Origin: Robertmurraya siralis
GTDB taxonomy: Bacteria; Bacillota; Bacilli; Bacillales; Cytobacillaceae
DNA length: 64,000 nucleotides
Direction of reading: 5' to 3'
Assembly (NCBI RefSeq): GCF_005502275.1
Contig: NZ_SWLZ01000015.1
Span: forward strand, 48,749 to 112,748
Of the stretch, positions 18,506 through 27,799 are shown in pieces. Both the position numbers and the translations under genes were made by a program. Within the stretch, counting starts at the first letter, position 1. Each line of letters starts with the position of its first letter. Below the pieces are notes generated by a model. The model saw only the letters and a program-made list of their open reading frames with translations, ran no database searches and was not told the origin of the DNA.

Positions 18506-20059
18506 ATGACAACGATTGGACGTATATTTGATTTAACCGTTGCTAAGTACCCTAACAAAGAAGCACTTTATGATGTAAGAAAGGATATTCGATTAACCTA
18601 TTTAGAATGGAGCGAGGAAGTAAACAAACTTGCAAATGCTCTCCTTCATGAAGGAGTAAGAAAAGGGGACAGAGTGTCTACTTATTTGTTTAATACGGAG
18701 GAATTAGCGACTACCTTTTTTGCTTGTGCAAAAATTGGTGCTGTCTTCAATCCGATTAATTTTCGCTTAACGCCTGAAGAATTAGCTTATATTATTCATG
18801 ATGCACAGCCAAAAGTTGTTCTCTTTGAAAAAATGCTCTCCTCCGGAATTGAACCGATTCATCACCGTTTTGAAAAGACAAGATTTTGGTTTATAGATGA
18901 AGATACCCCATCTTATGCTGCCAATTACAGAGATAAACTTGTCTCGGCACCTTATTATGAAAAAGACGAACATATTGATGAGAATGATATGTACGCCATT
19001 ATGTATACAAGTGGTACGACTGGAAGACCAAAGGGGGTCATACATAAACACCGTGATATGGTCGAGCAAAGCTTAATTGTGATTTCGTCAACCAAGGTTA
19101 TATCAGATGATGTTGGACTTGTAACAGCACCAATGTTCCATTGTGCAGAACTACATTGTGCATTGCTACCGAGAGTTCATGTTGGTGGGAAAAACGTAAT
19201 TCTTCATCATTTTACACCAAAAGAGGTGCTTCGAGTAATTGAACAAGAGAAAATTACGAAGTTTTTTGCCGCACCAACGATGTGGAACATGCTTCTGCAA
19301 GAAAACTTAAGCGAGTATAATCTTTCCAGCTTAAAAATGGGGTTGTATGGGGCTGCCCCAATGGCTCCAAGTTTAGTGTTTGCTTGTCAAGAAAAACTGG
19401 GCATTCAACTTATTCAAGCGTATGGAATGACGGAAATGGGTCCCGCGATCACGTTTTTATCTGAAATCGATCAAATTAGAAAAGCTGGTTCGGCAGGTCA
19501 GGTATGTTTGAATCACGAAATTCGAATTGTGAGGCCAAATGAAGATGGACCATCTGAACCAGATGATATTGTACCAGCCGGAGAAACAGGAGAAATTATC
19601 GTGAAAGGGCCATGTATGATGGACGGTTATTTTAATCGAGATGAGGCGACAGAAAAGGCATTATACAAAGGCTGGTACCATTCAGGCGACATCGGCTATC
19701 TTGACGAGGAAGGCTATCTATACGTAAAGGATCGGGTAGACGACATGATTATTTCAGGAGGTGAAAATATTTACCCGCGTGAGGTAGAGGATTGCTTGTA
19801 TGGGCATGATGGGGTACTTGATGTCGCGGTCATTGGGCAACCAGATGACAGATGGGGCGAATCAGTTACTGCTTTCGTCGTAAAAAAAGATTCCTCAATA
19901 ACGGAGGAAGAGCTGGATGAATACTGTAAAAACAGTGAATTACTCGCAAATTATAAACGGCCACGAAAATATATTTTCTGTGAGGCGCTGCCACGAAATG
20001 CGAGTGGGAAAATTCAAAAATTTGTTTTACGTAAACAACTCGAAGATCTGTTTGCTTAA
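18506..20059 (+). CDS. Fatty acyl-CoA synthetase (AMP-binding ligase)
   Basis: A protein of 517 residues with GGGAGG before ATG 18506. The ANL-superfamily motifs are clear: YTSGTTGRPKG (P-loop), YGMTEMGP, YHSGDIGYLDEEG and DRVDDMIISGGENIYP, and the C-terminal catalytic Lys in ASGKIQK. It activates a carboxylate with ATP and CoA via an acyl-AMP. Together with the preceding dehydrogenase it suggests a fatty or branched-chain acid breakdown unit. Substrate not determinable. Confidence 0.9.
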   Translation: MTTIGRIFDLTVAKYPNKEALYDVRKDIRLTYLEWSEEVNKLANALLHEGVRKGDRVSTYLFNTEELATTFFACAKIGAVFNPINFRLTPEELAYIIHDAQPKVVLFEKMLSSGIEPIHHRFEKTRFWFIDEDTPSYAANYRDKLVSAPYYEKDEHIDENDMYAIMYTSGTTGRPKGVIHKHRDMVEQSLIVISSTKVISDDVGLVTAPMFHCAELHCALLPRVHVGGKNVILHHFTPKEVLRVIEQEKITKFFAAPTMWNMLLQENLSEYNLSSLKMGLYGAAPMAPSLVFACQEKLGIQLIQAYGMTEMGPAITFLSEIDQIRKAGSAGQVCLNHEIRIVRPNEDGPSEPDDIVPAGETGEIIVKGPCMMDGYFNRDEATEKALYKGWYHSGDIGYLDEEGYLYVKDRVDDMIISGGENIYPREVEDCLYGHDGVLDVAVIGQPDDRWGESVTAFVVKKDSSITEEELDEYCKNSELLANYKRPRKYIFCEALPRNASGKIQKFVLRKQLEDLFA

Positions 20060-20234
20060 GAACAAAAGCGTGAGGCACCATCACGATAATTATAGTGTAA
20101 TGGCTTCTAACAGAGGATAAATCAGCCGTGAAAACGAAAACGGGAAAACAATTGTTTGACTTAACGGAAGTAAGCAGGATCTGGAGAATTTCGCCGTTTA
20201 AAAGAACAAGGAGCTTACGGCGATCTAAGCATGG

Positions 20235-20268
20235 AAAAACCGTTTGGATATGGGTCCAAACGGTTTTT
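20235..20268. terminator. Bidirectional terminator between the acyl-CoA ligase and glnS
   Basis: A perfect 14-bp stem (AAAAACCGTTTGGA and its complement) around TATGGG. It has A and T runs on the two sides, so it can stop both convergent transcripts. Bases 20060-20234 contain no supported gene. Confidence 0.9.
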
Positions 20269-20271
20269 AAA

Positions 20272-21930
20272 TCATTTTAATTTAAAGGAACTTTTTAAGG
20301 AAACGATTAAATTAAATACAGGTTTATCTGGTGTTGAATACTTCGGATCAACATTGAAATAGCCGTGGCGGAAGAATTGGAATTTATCCTGTGGTTTAAC
20401 GTCCTGCATATTTGGTTCTACAAATCCTTGGATAATTTGTAATGAATTAGGGTTAACGTAATCTAAAAATGTTTTATTTTCATCGTCTTCCCCATCTGAA
20501 TCCTCATCTAAAATAAGGGGTTCATAAAGACGGAATTCCGCCGGAATGGCATGCTTTGCATCGACCCAGTGCAACGTTCCTTTTACTTTACGTCCAGTAA
20601 AACCTGTTCCACTTTTTGTTTCTGGATCATACGTACAATGGATTTCAACGATTTGACCATTTTCATCTTTTATAACATCCTCACATTTGATGAAATAAGC
20701 GTGCTTCAAACGAACTTCATTGCCAGGGAATAAGCGGAAATATTTTTTTGGTGGATCTTCCATGAAATCTTCTTGCTCGATATAGATTTCTCGTGAAAAT
20801 GGAATTTGTCGAGTACCCATTTCCTCATTTTCAGGATTGTTCTCCGCTTCTAGCATTTCGACCTTATCCTCTGGATAATTCGTGATCACGACTTTTAATG
20901 GACGAAGAATTCCCATCGTACGAGGAGCTTTAAGTTTCAAATCTTCTCGCACATAGTGATCGAGCATCGCAGAGTCAACAAAGCCAGAGCCCTTGGAAAC
21001 GCCTGTTTCTTTTACGAATTCACGAATCGCTTCAGGAGTAAATCCTCTTCGTCGCAATCCAGAAATTGTTGGCATCCGCGGATCGTCCCAGCCATCAACA
21101 AACTTTTCATCAACAAGTTGCTTTAGTTTGCGCTTGCTCATAACCGTGTTTGTAATATTTAAGCGCCCAAACTCAATTTGTCGGGGTTTATTTTCAGTTT
21201 CACATTCAGCAATGACCCAATCATAGAATGGGCGTTGATCTTCAAACTCTACTGTACAAAGAGAATGGGTTACTCCCTCAATTGCGTCCTCCAATGGATG
21301 GGCAAAAGCGTACATTGGATAAATGCACCATTTGTCACCAGTATTATGATGAGTTGCATGGGCAATTCGATAGATGACAGGGTCGCGTAAGTTAATATTA
21401 GGAGAAGCCATGTCAATTTTCGCTCTAAGCACTTTTTCGCCGTTCTTGAATTCACCTTTTTTCATACGTTCAAATAGATCGAGGTTCTCTTCAATTGAAC
21501 GATTGCGGAAAGGGCTATTTTTTCCAGGTTCTGTTAAAGTTCCTCGGTACTGGCGGATTTCGTCAGCGCTTAAATCATCAACATATGCCTTGCCTTTTTT
21601 AATAAGTAAAACTGCTTTATTGTACATTTCCTCAAAATAGTCTGAGGCAAATCGTAGTTCGTCCCAATCATAGCCGAGCCATTTAACATCCTCTTTAATA
21701 GAGTCAACATATTCTTGGTCCTCTTTTAACGGATTTGTATCGTCAAAGCGTAAATTCGTTTGACCGTTAAAGTCATCAGCAAGTCCAAAGTTGATAACGA
21801 TTGATTTTGCGTGTCCAATATGTAAATAGCCATTTGGCTCAGGAGGAAACCGAGTCACGATTTTGTCGTGCTTACCAGCTTCTAAATCCTCCTTCATAAT
21901 GCTCTTAATAAAATTTGAAGAATTTTCCAA
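20272..21930 (-). CDS. glnS: Glutaminyl-tRNA synthetase
   Basis: A protein of 552 residues, the same size as E. coli GlnRS, with a TTG start behind GGAAAGG. The class I signatures are HIGH (37-40, in [13 protein letters not shown]) and VMSKRKL for KMSKS. The DTNP pocket motif ([14 protein letters not shown]) and the C-terminal anticodon-binding beta barrels are complete. It charges tRNA-Gln directly. Most Bacillaceae instead misacylate tRNA-Gln with Glu and repair it with GatCAB, so this gene is probably acquired. It lacks the YqeY fusion seen in some bacteria. Confidence 0.95.
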   Translation of the reverse strand: MENSSNFIKSIMKEDLEAGKHDKIVTRFPPEPNGYLHIGHAKSIVINFGLADDFNGQTNLRFDDTNPLKEDQEYVDSIKEDVKWLGYDWDELRFASDYFEEMYNKAVLLIKKGKAYVDDLSADEIRQYRGTLTEPGKNSPFRNRSIEENLDLFERMKKGEFKNGEKVLRAKIDMASPNINLRDPVIYRIAHATHHNTGDKWCIYPMYAFAHPLEDAIEGVTHSLCTVEFEDQRPFYDWVIAECETENKPRQIEFGRLNITNTVMSKRKLKQLVDEKFVDGWDDPRMPTISGLRRRGFTPEAIREFVKETGVSKGSGFVDSAMLDHYVREDLKLKAPRTMGILRPLKVVITNYPEDKVEMLEAENNPENEEMGTRQIPFSREIYIEQEDFMEDPPKKYFRLFPGNEVRLKHAYFIKCEDVIKDENGQIVEIHCTYDPETKSGTGFTGRKVKGTLHWVDAKHAIPAEFRLYEPLILDEDSDGEDDENKTFLDYVNPNSLQIIQGFVEPNMQDVKPQDKFQFFRHGYFNVDPKYSTPDKPVFNLIVSLKSSFKLK

Positions 21931-21961
21931 TCTTTATCAGCCTTTCCAATTATCTATAGTT

Positions 21962-21987
21962 ATTGTCCTATTATACAATAGGACAAT
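21962..21987 (-). promoter_or_regulatory. Perfect palindrome over the glnS promoter
   Basis: ATTGTCCTATT and AATAGGACAAT form an 11-bp perfect inverted repeat with a four-base centre. On the minus strand the centre supplies TATAAT, and TTGTGA lies 18 bases upstream of it. The left half would not be transcribed, so it is better read as a repressor operator over the -10 than as an RNA hairpin. The regulator is unknown. Confidence 0.55.
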
Positions 21988-22221
21988 GAGAATTCACAAT
22001 GGTTGCAAGGCGCATGCTTAAAAAGGACATATGTACATTTGAGGGATAGCGTTCAAGTGGCTGCATCTTTCTTTAAGCTGGATTAGAGCTTTGTCATTTA
22101 TATTTTACTTGATTTGTTTTTACTATGAAAATAGGGAAAAATCACATAAAAACAGTGAATATTGTGGTATGATGATGTTGAGTTTTACTTTCATATTTTG
22201 TATTTAAAAGGAGCATATATT

Positions 22222-22884
22222 ATGAAATATAGATCTGCATTTGACATAATAGGTCCAGTCATGATTGGACCTTCAAGTTCACATACAGCCGGAGCAGCAC
22301 GAATTGGCCGAGTAGCAAGGACGTTATTCGGCTACCAACCACTAAAAGCGGTTATTCATCTGTATGGATCTTTTGCGGAAACATATAAAGGACATGGAAC
22401 AGATGTGGCGATTGTGGGCGGACTTCTTGATTTTGATACATTTGACGAACGAATTCCTACTTCCCTGCAACTGGCAAAGGAAGCAAATATGGAGGTTGAG
22501 TTTATTGTCGAAAGAACGGTTACAGACCATCCGAATACAGTTCGCATTAAACTTTATGATGAGCAAAAAGAATTAGAGGTAGTTGGCATCTCTATTGGTG
22601 GGGGAACGATTGAAATTACGGAGCTTAATTCATTTCAGCTTAAGCTTTCAGGTGAAAATCCAGCAATTTTGGTTGTTCATAATGATCAATTTGGCGTTGT
22701 TTCTGCCGTTACGACGGTAATGGCACAAAATGAAATCAATATTAGCCATATGGAGGTTTCCCGTAAAGAAAAAGGAAAAATGGCGATGATGGTGATCGAG
22801 GTGGATCAAAAAATTAGCGCTGAGGTCCTGAAAGAAATTGAGAGTTTGCCAAACGTCACGCAAATTATTCAAATGGTTGAATAA
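22222..22884 (+). CDS. sdaAB: L-serine dehydratase, iron-sulfur-dependent, beta subunit
   Basis: A protein of 220 residues starting at ATG 22222 behind AAAAGGAG. It has the GPSSSHTAGAARIG substrate-binding motif near residue 14, typical of the SdaA beta fold, and a C-terminal ACT domain (about 145-220, ILVVHNDQFGVVSAVTTVM) that may sense serine. With SdaAA it forms the [4Fe-4S] enzyme that turns L-serine into pyruvate and ammonia. The alpha gene starts 25 bases on. Confidence 0.95.
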   Translation: MKYRSAFDIIGPVMIGPSSSHTAGAARIGRVARTLFGYQPLKAVIHLYGSFAETYKGHGTDVAIVGGLLDFDTFDERIPTSLQLAKEANMEVEFIVERTVTDHPNTVRIKLYDEQKELEVVGISIGGGTIEITELNSFQLKLSGENPAILVVHNDQFGVVSAVTTVMAQNEINISHMEVSRKEKGKMAMMVIEVDQKISAEVLKEIESLPNVTQIIQMVE

Positions 22885-22909
22885 GCTATGAAGGGATTGG
22901 AGCAAAATG

Positions 22910-23797
22910 ATGTTTAGAAATGTTGCTGAGCTAGTGGAACTTGCAGAGAAAAAGCAAGTGAAAATAGCAGAAGTGATGATCCAGCAGGAAATTGAAGTAA
23001 CCGGTCTAGCTCGTGAAGATATAATCGCTAAAATGGAACATAATTTAGTTGTAATGGAACAAGCAGTTGAAAGAGGTCTTAAAGGCGTGACATCTGTTTC
23101 AGGGTTAACAGGTGGGGACTCTGTTCTTCTGCAAAATTATATAAAAAGCGGCAAGTCATTAGGCGGAAATATTTTATTAGATGCTGTCAGCAAAGCGATG
23201 GCCACAAATGAAGTGAATGCGGCAATGGGGGTCATTTGCGCAACGCCTACGGCAGGCTCTGCGGGAGTAGTACCTGGAACTTTATTTGCAGTGAAGGAAA
23301 AATTAAATCCAACACGTATGGAAATGGTTGAATACTTATTCACTGCTGCAGCTTTTGGCTTTGTTGTAGCTAATAATGCATCCATTTCCGGTGCGGCAGG
23401 TGGCTGTCAAGCTGAAGTTGGCTCTGCTAGCGGCATGGCTGCAGCAGCTATAGTCGAATTGGCAGGTGGTACACCAAGCCAATGTGCGGAAGCGATGGCA
23501 ATCACATTAAAAAACATGCTCGGCTTAGTATGTGATCCGGTTGCTGGACTCGTTGAAGTCCCTTGTGTGAAAAGAAATGCGATGGGTGCTTCTAATGCCA
23601 TTACGGCAGCAGATATGGCGCTGGCTGGAATTAAGAGCCGTATTCCTTGTGACGAAGTCATTCATTCTATGTATCTCATTGGCCAAACGATGCCAACAGC
23701 CCTTCGTGAAACCGCAAAAGGTGGCTTAGCTGCGACTCCAACGGGAAAGCGACTAGAGGCGGAAATATTTGGACAGCAAAAACAACTGCAATCCTGA
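22910..23797 (+). CDS. sdaAA: L-serine dehydratase, iron-sulfur-dependent, alpha subunit
   Basis: A protein of 295 residues. ATG 22910 (second of two) is better spaced from GGAG and gives the family start MFRNVAELVE. Cysteines likely to hold the [4Fe-4S] cluster are in GVICATPTAG, GGCQAEVGSASGM, LVCDPVAGLVEVPC and nearby. It is the catalytic partner of SdaAB in the same operon. A terminator follows. Confidence 0.95.
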   Translation: MFRNVAELVELAEKKQVKIAEVMIQQEIEVTGLAREDIIAKMEHNLVVMEQAVERGLKGVTSVSGLTGGDSVLLQNYIKSGKSLGGNILLDAVSKAMATNEVNAAMGVICATPTAGSAGVVPGTLFAVKEKLNPTRMEMVEYLFTAAAFGFVVANNASISGAAGGCQAEVGSASGMAAAAIVELAGGTPSQCAEAMAITLKNMLGLVCDPVAGLVEVPCVKRNAMGASNAITAADMALAGIKSRIPCDEVIHSMYLIGQTMPTALRETAKGGLAATPTGKRLEAEIFGQQKQLQS

Positions 23798-23803
23798 TGT
23801 TAA

Positions 23804-23859
23804 AAAAGCTGAGTCAAAAGGTTATTTAAGTAACAACTTTTTGCTCTCAGCTTTTATTT
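23804..23859. terminator. Long hairpin terminator after sdaAA
   Basis: AAAAGCTGAG pairs with CTCAGCTTTT around a further inner imperfect stem (CAAAAGGTTA with TAACAACTTTTTG). It is T-rich on the plus side and may also serve the convergent gene at 23903. Confidence 0.8.
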
Positions 23860-23902
23860 TGCATGTTGCCATTATCGAGCAAGTCATTCTTTTATTTATT
23901 CA

Positions 23903-24358
23903 TTAATTTCTTACAAAAAAATCAAAGCCAAGCATGGTCAAAATGCCAAATGTCAATGTCCAAACGACTAAGCTAATCGTTGACCAAAGCATCGTCCAAT
24001 TTTTCTTTGCGCCGAGTGACATCCCGATAAAAATAGCAATGTGGATCCCAATTAGGACAGGACCTAGCAGCGTTAGCCCTGGAAGACCATACTTATTCCA
24101 AATTTTATGGGCGCGTTCGCTTCGTTTGGAGCGTTCGTTTTCTGTTTCCCCCTTTTTTTCTTTTCGCTTTGCAAGCCAAGTCTTCACCTTTTCAAATCCA
24201 ATAATGAGAAGGATAACTGTACTGAGGTTTCCTGTAAATCCGGAGACCATAACCCAGAAGGGGGATAAACCTCGGATTATCCCGAGTGGAATAACGAGGG
24301 CGATTTCTAACCAAGGTGTTGCAGCGGCAATAAAGATGAGTATGTATTCAATGAACAA
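23903..24358 (-). CDS. Small multidrug export family protein (Sm_multidrug_ex)
   Basis: A protein of 151 residues with a TTG start eight bases behind GGAGG. Four hydrophobic segments are split by a charged stretch (KTWLAKRKEKKGE). The pattern ATPWLEIALVIPLGIIRGLSP followed by GFTGNLSTVILL and KYGLPGLTLLGPVLIG is the Sm_multidrug_ex family, small inner-membrane proteins named for a proposed export role that is not well proven. Confidence 0.75.
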   Translation of the reverse strand: MFIEYILIFIAAATPWLEIALVIPLGIIRGLSPFWVMVSGFTGNLSTVILLIIGFEKVKTWLAKRKEKKGETENERSKRSERAHKIWNKYGLPGLTLLGPVLIGIHIAIFIGMSLGAKKNWTMLWSTISLVVWTLTFGILTMLGFDFFVRN

Positions 24359-24529
24359 TCAACAAACCTCCTTTTCCAAATTATTATAACAATTGGTACG
24401 AATATTAAGCTAGAAAGAATTTGTAAAAATGGATGAGGATGAATCGAAAATATCTATATTTGATTGATCAAGGGCATGTCGTATTTCGTCTAATATTGCG
24501 GTAAAATAGTATAAAGGTAGGTATATAAA

Positions 24530-25015
24530 ATGAATGATGAATTAAAGAAAGCATTAGAACTAAGAAAAAATGGTCGGTATGAGGAATGTTATCTAGTGAT
24601 GACTAAATTAGGAAAGGAATTTCCTGATGACCCACAAATTCTTTATCAGTGTGCCTGGAGCTGCGATAACTTTGGAAAAGAAGAGGAAGCGGTTGGATAT
24701 TATGAGGCAGCGATAAAGCTTGGATTAGCGGGTGATGATTTAGAGGATGCTTACTTAGGCCTAGGAAGTACATATCGAACTTTAGGAAACTATTCTTGCT
24801 CAAAAACAGTACTGGAGAAAGGAATAGAGCAGTTTCCACAAAATCAGGCATTAAGGGTTTTTTATTCTATGACTCTATATAATCTCAATGAACATGAAAA
24901 GGCGATGACGGAGTTGCTAAATTGTCTTGTGAACACAACCGATGATCCAAATATAGTAGGTTATAAGAAAGCGATCCAGTTTTATGCAGACAAGTTAAAC
25001 GAAGTATGGAAATAA
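24530..25015 (+). CDS. Tetratricopeptide-repeat protein
   Basis: A protein of 161 residues. Helical pairs of about 34 residues (LKKALELRKNGRYEECYLVM, then the QCAWSCDNFGKEEEAVGYYEAA pair, YLGLGSTYRTLGNYSCSKTVL and VFYSMTLYNLNEHEKAM) form four TPR-like units. These scaffold protein contacts. It ends 20 bases before the flavoprotein gene that follows, so they may be one operon. No partner is known. Confidence 0.8.
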   Translation: MNDELKKALELRKNGRYEECYLVMTKLGKEFPDDPQILYQCAWSCDNFGKEEEAVGYYEAAIKLGLAGDDLEDAYLGLGSTYRTLGNYSCSKTVLEKGIEQFPQNQALRVFYSMTLYNLNEHEKAMTELLNCLVNTTDDPNIVGYKKAIQFYADKLNEVWK

Positions 25016-25035
25016 GAAATAAGAGGAGAATCGAT

Positions 25036-25650
25036 ATGGTTGGTTCAAATGGTGAGCACTTGTTGCAGCAGCGGTACGCTACAAAAAGAAGGGCTGAAGC
25101 ATTTTATGAGCATCAAGTGATCAACTTTTTAAATGAAGAAATGAAGCAGTTTATTTCCTTGCAAAATATGGTCTTTATTTCAACTGCCGATGGAAATGGT
25201 GAATGTGACTCTTCGTTTCGGGCTGGGGAGCAGGGCTTTGTGAGAGTCATAGAAGACAAAATTTTGTGTTTCCCGGAATATCGAGGCAATGGGGTAATGG
25301 CGAGTCTTGGAAACATTTTGGAAAATCCCCATATTGGCTTATTATTTATTGATTTTGAAAGAGGCGTTGGTTTACATATAAATGGAAAAGCTGAAATCAT
25401 TGAAAATGAACAGTTGAGTATGAAGGTACGGGAAGGGCTGGCACGTGAACTTATCAGTTATGAAGGTTTGCGGCTTGAGCGTTGGGTATTTATAGAAGTA
25501 GAGGAAGCATATATTCATTGCTCTAAGCACATCCCTAAATTCATAGCAATAGCCAAAGATATAAGCTGGGGTACAGATGATGAAATACGAAAGGGAGGGG
25601 ATTATTTCAAGGTCAAGGCAATGAAAGCTCGAAAGGTCAAACTGAAATAG
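25036..25650 (+). CDS. Pyridoxamine 5'-phosphate oxidase-family flavoprotein (first copy)
   Basis: A protein of 204 residues starting at ATG 25036 behind AGAGGAG; an in-frame ATG at 25006 overlaps the preceding gene. The split-barrel FMN fold is recognised by VFISTADGNGECDSSFRAGEQGF, FPEYRGNGVMASLGNILENP and the strand pattern that follows (HIGLLFIDFERG). The family covers pyridoxamine oxidases and small FMN- or F420-binding enzymes; the substrate is unknown. It is paralogous to the next gene. Confidence 0.85.
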   Translation: MVGSNGEHLLQQRYATKRRAEAFYEHQVINFLNEEMKQFISLQNMVFISTADGNGECDSSFRAGEQGFVRVIEDKILCFPEYRGNGVMASLGNILENPHIGLLFIDFERGVGLHINGKAEIIENEQLSMKVREGLARELISYEGLRLERWVFIEVEEAYIHCSKHIPKFIAIAKDISWGTDDEIRKGGDYFKVKAMKARKVKLK

Positions 25651-25674
25651 AAGAAGAGACTAGGGGGATGAAGC

Positions 25675-26286
25675 TTGAGAGATACGATTACAACAGAAGA
25701 AGAGTTGCGAGAACTGATTGGTGTTCCGAGTGAATTGGTAAAGAGAAAGGTGATAGCTGAACTGGATGAGCACTGTAAAAATTTTATAGCGAAGTCTCCT
25801 TTTTTAATGATTGCCACTGCAGATGAAAATGGATTTTGCGATGTCTCACCACGGGGAGATAAACCAGGATTTATTTACATAGAAAATGAACATTGCTTAA
25901 TAATTCCTGAGCGACCAGGAAACAAGCGCATGGATACGTTAAGAAATATTTTGAAAAATCCTAGAGTAGGACTTCTTTTCTTTATACCAGGACTCGGAGA
26001 AACGTTAAGAGTTAATGGGAAAGCTGCCATTATTAAAAACGAAGAAGTTTTGGCAAAGCTATCTGCAAGAGGGAAAGCACCAATCGTTGCCATTCGAGTT
26101 GAAGTTGAGGAATGCTTTATTCATTGTGCTAAAGCATTTAAACGTTCTCAATTGTGGGAGCCTGAGACATGGTTAAATAAAGAAGCAATGCCTTCTGCCG
26201 CGCAAATATTATTTGCTCATACAAAAATTTCATCCATTGAAGAGATCGAACAAAGACTTGAGGAAGGATATAGAACGAGATTATAA
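25675..26286 (+). CDS. Pyridoxamine 5'-phosphate oxidase-family flavoprotein (MSMEG_1061-like)
   Basis: A protein of 203 residues with a TTG start behind GGGGGATG. The residues FLMIATADENGFCDVSPRGD, IPERPGNKRMDTLRNIL and FIPGLGETLRVNGKA match the PPOX subgroup related to MSMEG_1061 and DR_2398. FMN binding is expected, function unproven. The C-terminal IHCAKAFKRSQLWEPETW is usual in this subgroup. Its neighbour is a diverged copy, which suggests a local duplication. Confidence 0.85.
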   Translation: MRDTITTEEELRELIGVPSELVKRKVIAELDEHCKNFIAKSPFLMIATADENGFCDVSPRGDKPGFIYIENEHCLIIPERPGNKRMDTLRNILKNPRVGLLFFIPGLGETLRVNGKAAIIKNEEVLAKLSARGKAPIVAIRVEVEECFIHCAKAFKRSQLWEPETWLNKEAMPSAAQILFAHTKISSIEEIEQRLEEGYRTRL

Positions 26287-26361
26287 AGTCAAATTGAAGG
26301 CTCCCAGCTTCAATGATGGGAAACATCTTTTTTATGACCAGTCAATCTTTTAAAGGAAGGC

Positions 26362-26583
26362 ATGCTTTCGAAAGCAGTACCATTATTCGAAAAGCTTATT
26401 AAAAGTAAATGGGGATTAATCGTGAGGACTTTATTTTATTTGTTGTTGTTACTGTTCGGATCTCTACTCCTTGGGATAACAATAGACGACTCAATCATCG
26501 GGAATATTCTTTTAAAGGTGCTCGGAGCATTATGTTTTGTACCATTCTTGAAGACATGGCCGAAGGAAAATCGACTTAAGTGA
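26362..26583 (+). CDS. Small membrane protein of unknown function
   Basis: A protein of 73 residues with two hydrophobic segments (about 19-40 and 46-63). AAAGGAAGG is close to the ATG, so spacing is short. I do not recognise the family. A hairpin terminator follows at 26692. Confidence 0.55.
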   Translation: MLSKAVPLFEKLIKSKWGLIVRTLFYLLLLLFGSLLLGITIDDSIIGNILLKVLGALCFVPFLKTWPKENRLK

Positions 26584-26691
26584 TCTTATTATTGATGGCC
26601 AATAGCCTAAGCATTGAAGAGACGTGTTTACATGTACATTCACAATGATTGTGCAGTTCTAACGGTATTGAAAATAAGAAATCGATTTAGC

Positions 26692-26720
26692 ACCTTCCTT
26701 TTTTACTTGGAAGGTTTTTT
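26692..26720 (+). terminator. Terminator
   Basis: ACCTTCC and GGAAGGT form a seven-bp stem around ten bases, followed by five further T. It closes the transcript of the small membrane protein. Confidence 0.8.
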
Positions 26721-26738
26721 GCATTCAGGTGCTAAGCT

Positions 26739-26804
26739 ATGTTCAAAAACTTAATTTTTCAAGGCGGAGTTTAAAAATAAGGAAAAGCAGACTCCGAACA
26801 TAGA
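26739..26804 (+). other. Structured intergenic segment
   Basis: CTATGTTC (26739) pairs with GAACATAG (26797). CGGAGT pairs with ACTCCG immediately inside the right arm, leaving a one-sided bulge of about 20 bases. A second hairpin (GTTCAG with CTGAAC) follows near 26850-26876, before the promoter of the lipoprotein gene. It might be a leader RNA or a small RNA; it matches no class that I know. Confidence 0.3.
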
Positions 26805-26947
26805 TAGTTGATAAAGACAGGGGGGATTAGATGCATTAAAGTTATGATTGTTCAGGTCTCCAGGATAAGCTGAACTATATATTTTGAATATAAAAAAACA
26901 GAATATTTAGTTAAATTGTGCTATAATGATGTTGGAGGTGGAATTTT

Positions 26948-27307
26948 TTGGTAAAACATATCCTTGTCCTTTCCCTGTTTGTTTCTTTAACAGCATGTGC
27001 TGGAAACATTAAAAAAGAACCGCAACATCCGTTGCTTTCTAGTGATGAGAACAATTATTCTTTATTGATCGTAGATGAAGCTGAAACAGAGATCGGAAGC
27101 CTTGAATGGAAAGACAACTATAATATTAAAAATGTAAAAACTGTGCTTAAACTCGATTCATTGGAAGAAGCAGATCAATCTTATAAATTTTTGCAATTGG
27201 ATAGGACACCTATTTTTATTGTTTTTGATATGACGAATGTCGTCTTGAAAACAGGTAGTGAGCAAGAGCTCGTTCAGTTTTTACAGGAACACCATCCAAA
27301 TGAATAA
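26948..27307 (+). CDS. Putative lipoprotein
   Basis: A protein of 119 residues with a TTG start seven bases behind GGAGGTGG and a TATAAT at 26922. Residues 1-17 form a signal peptide ending in the lipobox SLTAC, so Cys17 is probably lipidated. The rest is soluble, with a thioredoxin-like hint (FLQLDRTPIFIVFDMTNVV) but no CxxC. Family not recognised. Confidence 0.7.
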   Translation: MVKHILVLSLFVSLTACAGNIKKEPQHPLLSSDENNYSLLIVDEAETEIGSLEWKDNYNIKNVKTVLKLDSLEEADQSYKFLQLDRTPIFIVFDMTNVVLKTGSEQELVQFLQEHHPNE

Positions 27308-27716
27308 ACGGAAGTGAAAGCGACAAAAAAGCGGTAGATTTAACCTTCTAACGTTTTCCTTCCCCCTCATTATAAAGAAATTTCTTTCAATCGAGCCCTA
27401 AATTTAATTTGCTGATTTAACTAGCGCACTGTCAGCCCCTCAATTTTGTTTTGAGCTCCCTTTTTAGCAATGATTGTATCCATAGCTCTGCTTTATAGCA
27501 TGTTCGCTGGATCCTCAAGAAGGAAAAGCAGGGATTTAAATGCATGATGATATGCCCCTTTTCTCGTATCAACCATTTGCAAGGGTTATTTTTCTCCTTG
27601 AACACCCTCATTAAAAGACGCATTTTCGTTCCTCATGAAAAGTTGTGTGTAATCAAGTTTATACCCAATATAAGCAACCCCTTTTATCAACCATATTGAA
27701 TAAAAAAGAAGGTGGC
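27308..27716. other. Intergenic region before the polysaccharide locus
   Basis: No convincing gene. A minus-strand frame of 63 codons ending at 27432 has a GAGGA before its ATG, but its protein (rich in Arg, Cys and Leu) matches nothing and it lacks a promoter; I treat it as unproven. The region ends in the sigma-K-type promoter. Confidence 0.4.
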
Positions 27717-27743
27717 ACAGTTTGTCTCTTCCTTCATAAAATA
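27717..27743 (+). promoter_or_regulatory. Sigma-K-type promoter for the first glycosyltransferase operon
   Basis: AC at 27717-27718, a 16-base spacer, then CATAAAATA, which fits the B. subtilis sigma-K consensus (AC, 16-17 bases, CATANNNTA) exactly. It lies about 57 bases before the start codon. Confidence 0.7.
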
Positions 27744-27799
27744 CATGAGATATATTTTTATAAAATGGAGATTAATTGTCAGAAAAAGGGGATAAGAAA

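Noticed and set aside
20130..20274. A GTG frame with KTKTGKQLFDLTEV that runs through the terminator
   Set aside because: No ribosome site, crosses a strong hairpin and overlaps the glnS end.
27432..27623. A 63-codon minus-strand frame with GAGGA upstream
   Set aside because: Unusual Arg/Cys-rich composition, no recognisable family and no promoter; left unannotated.
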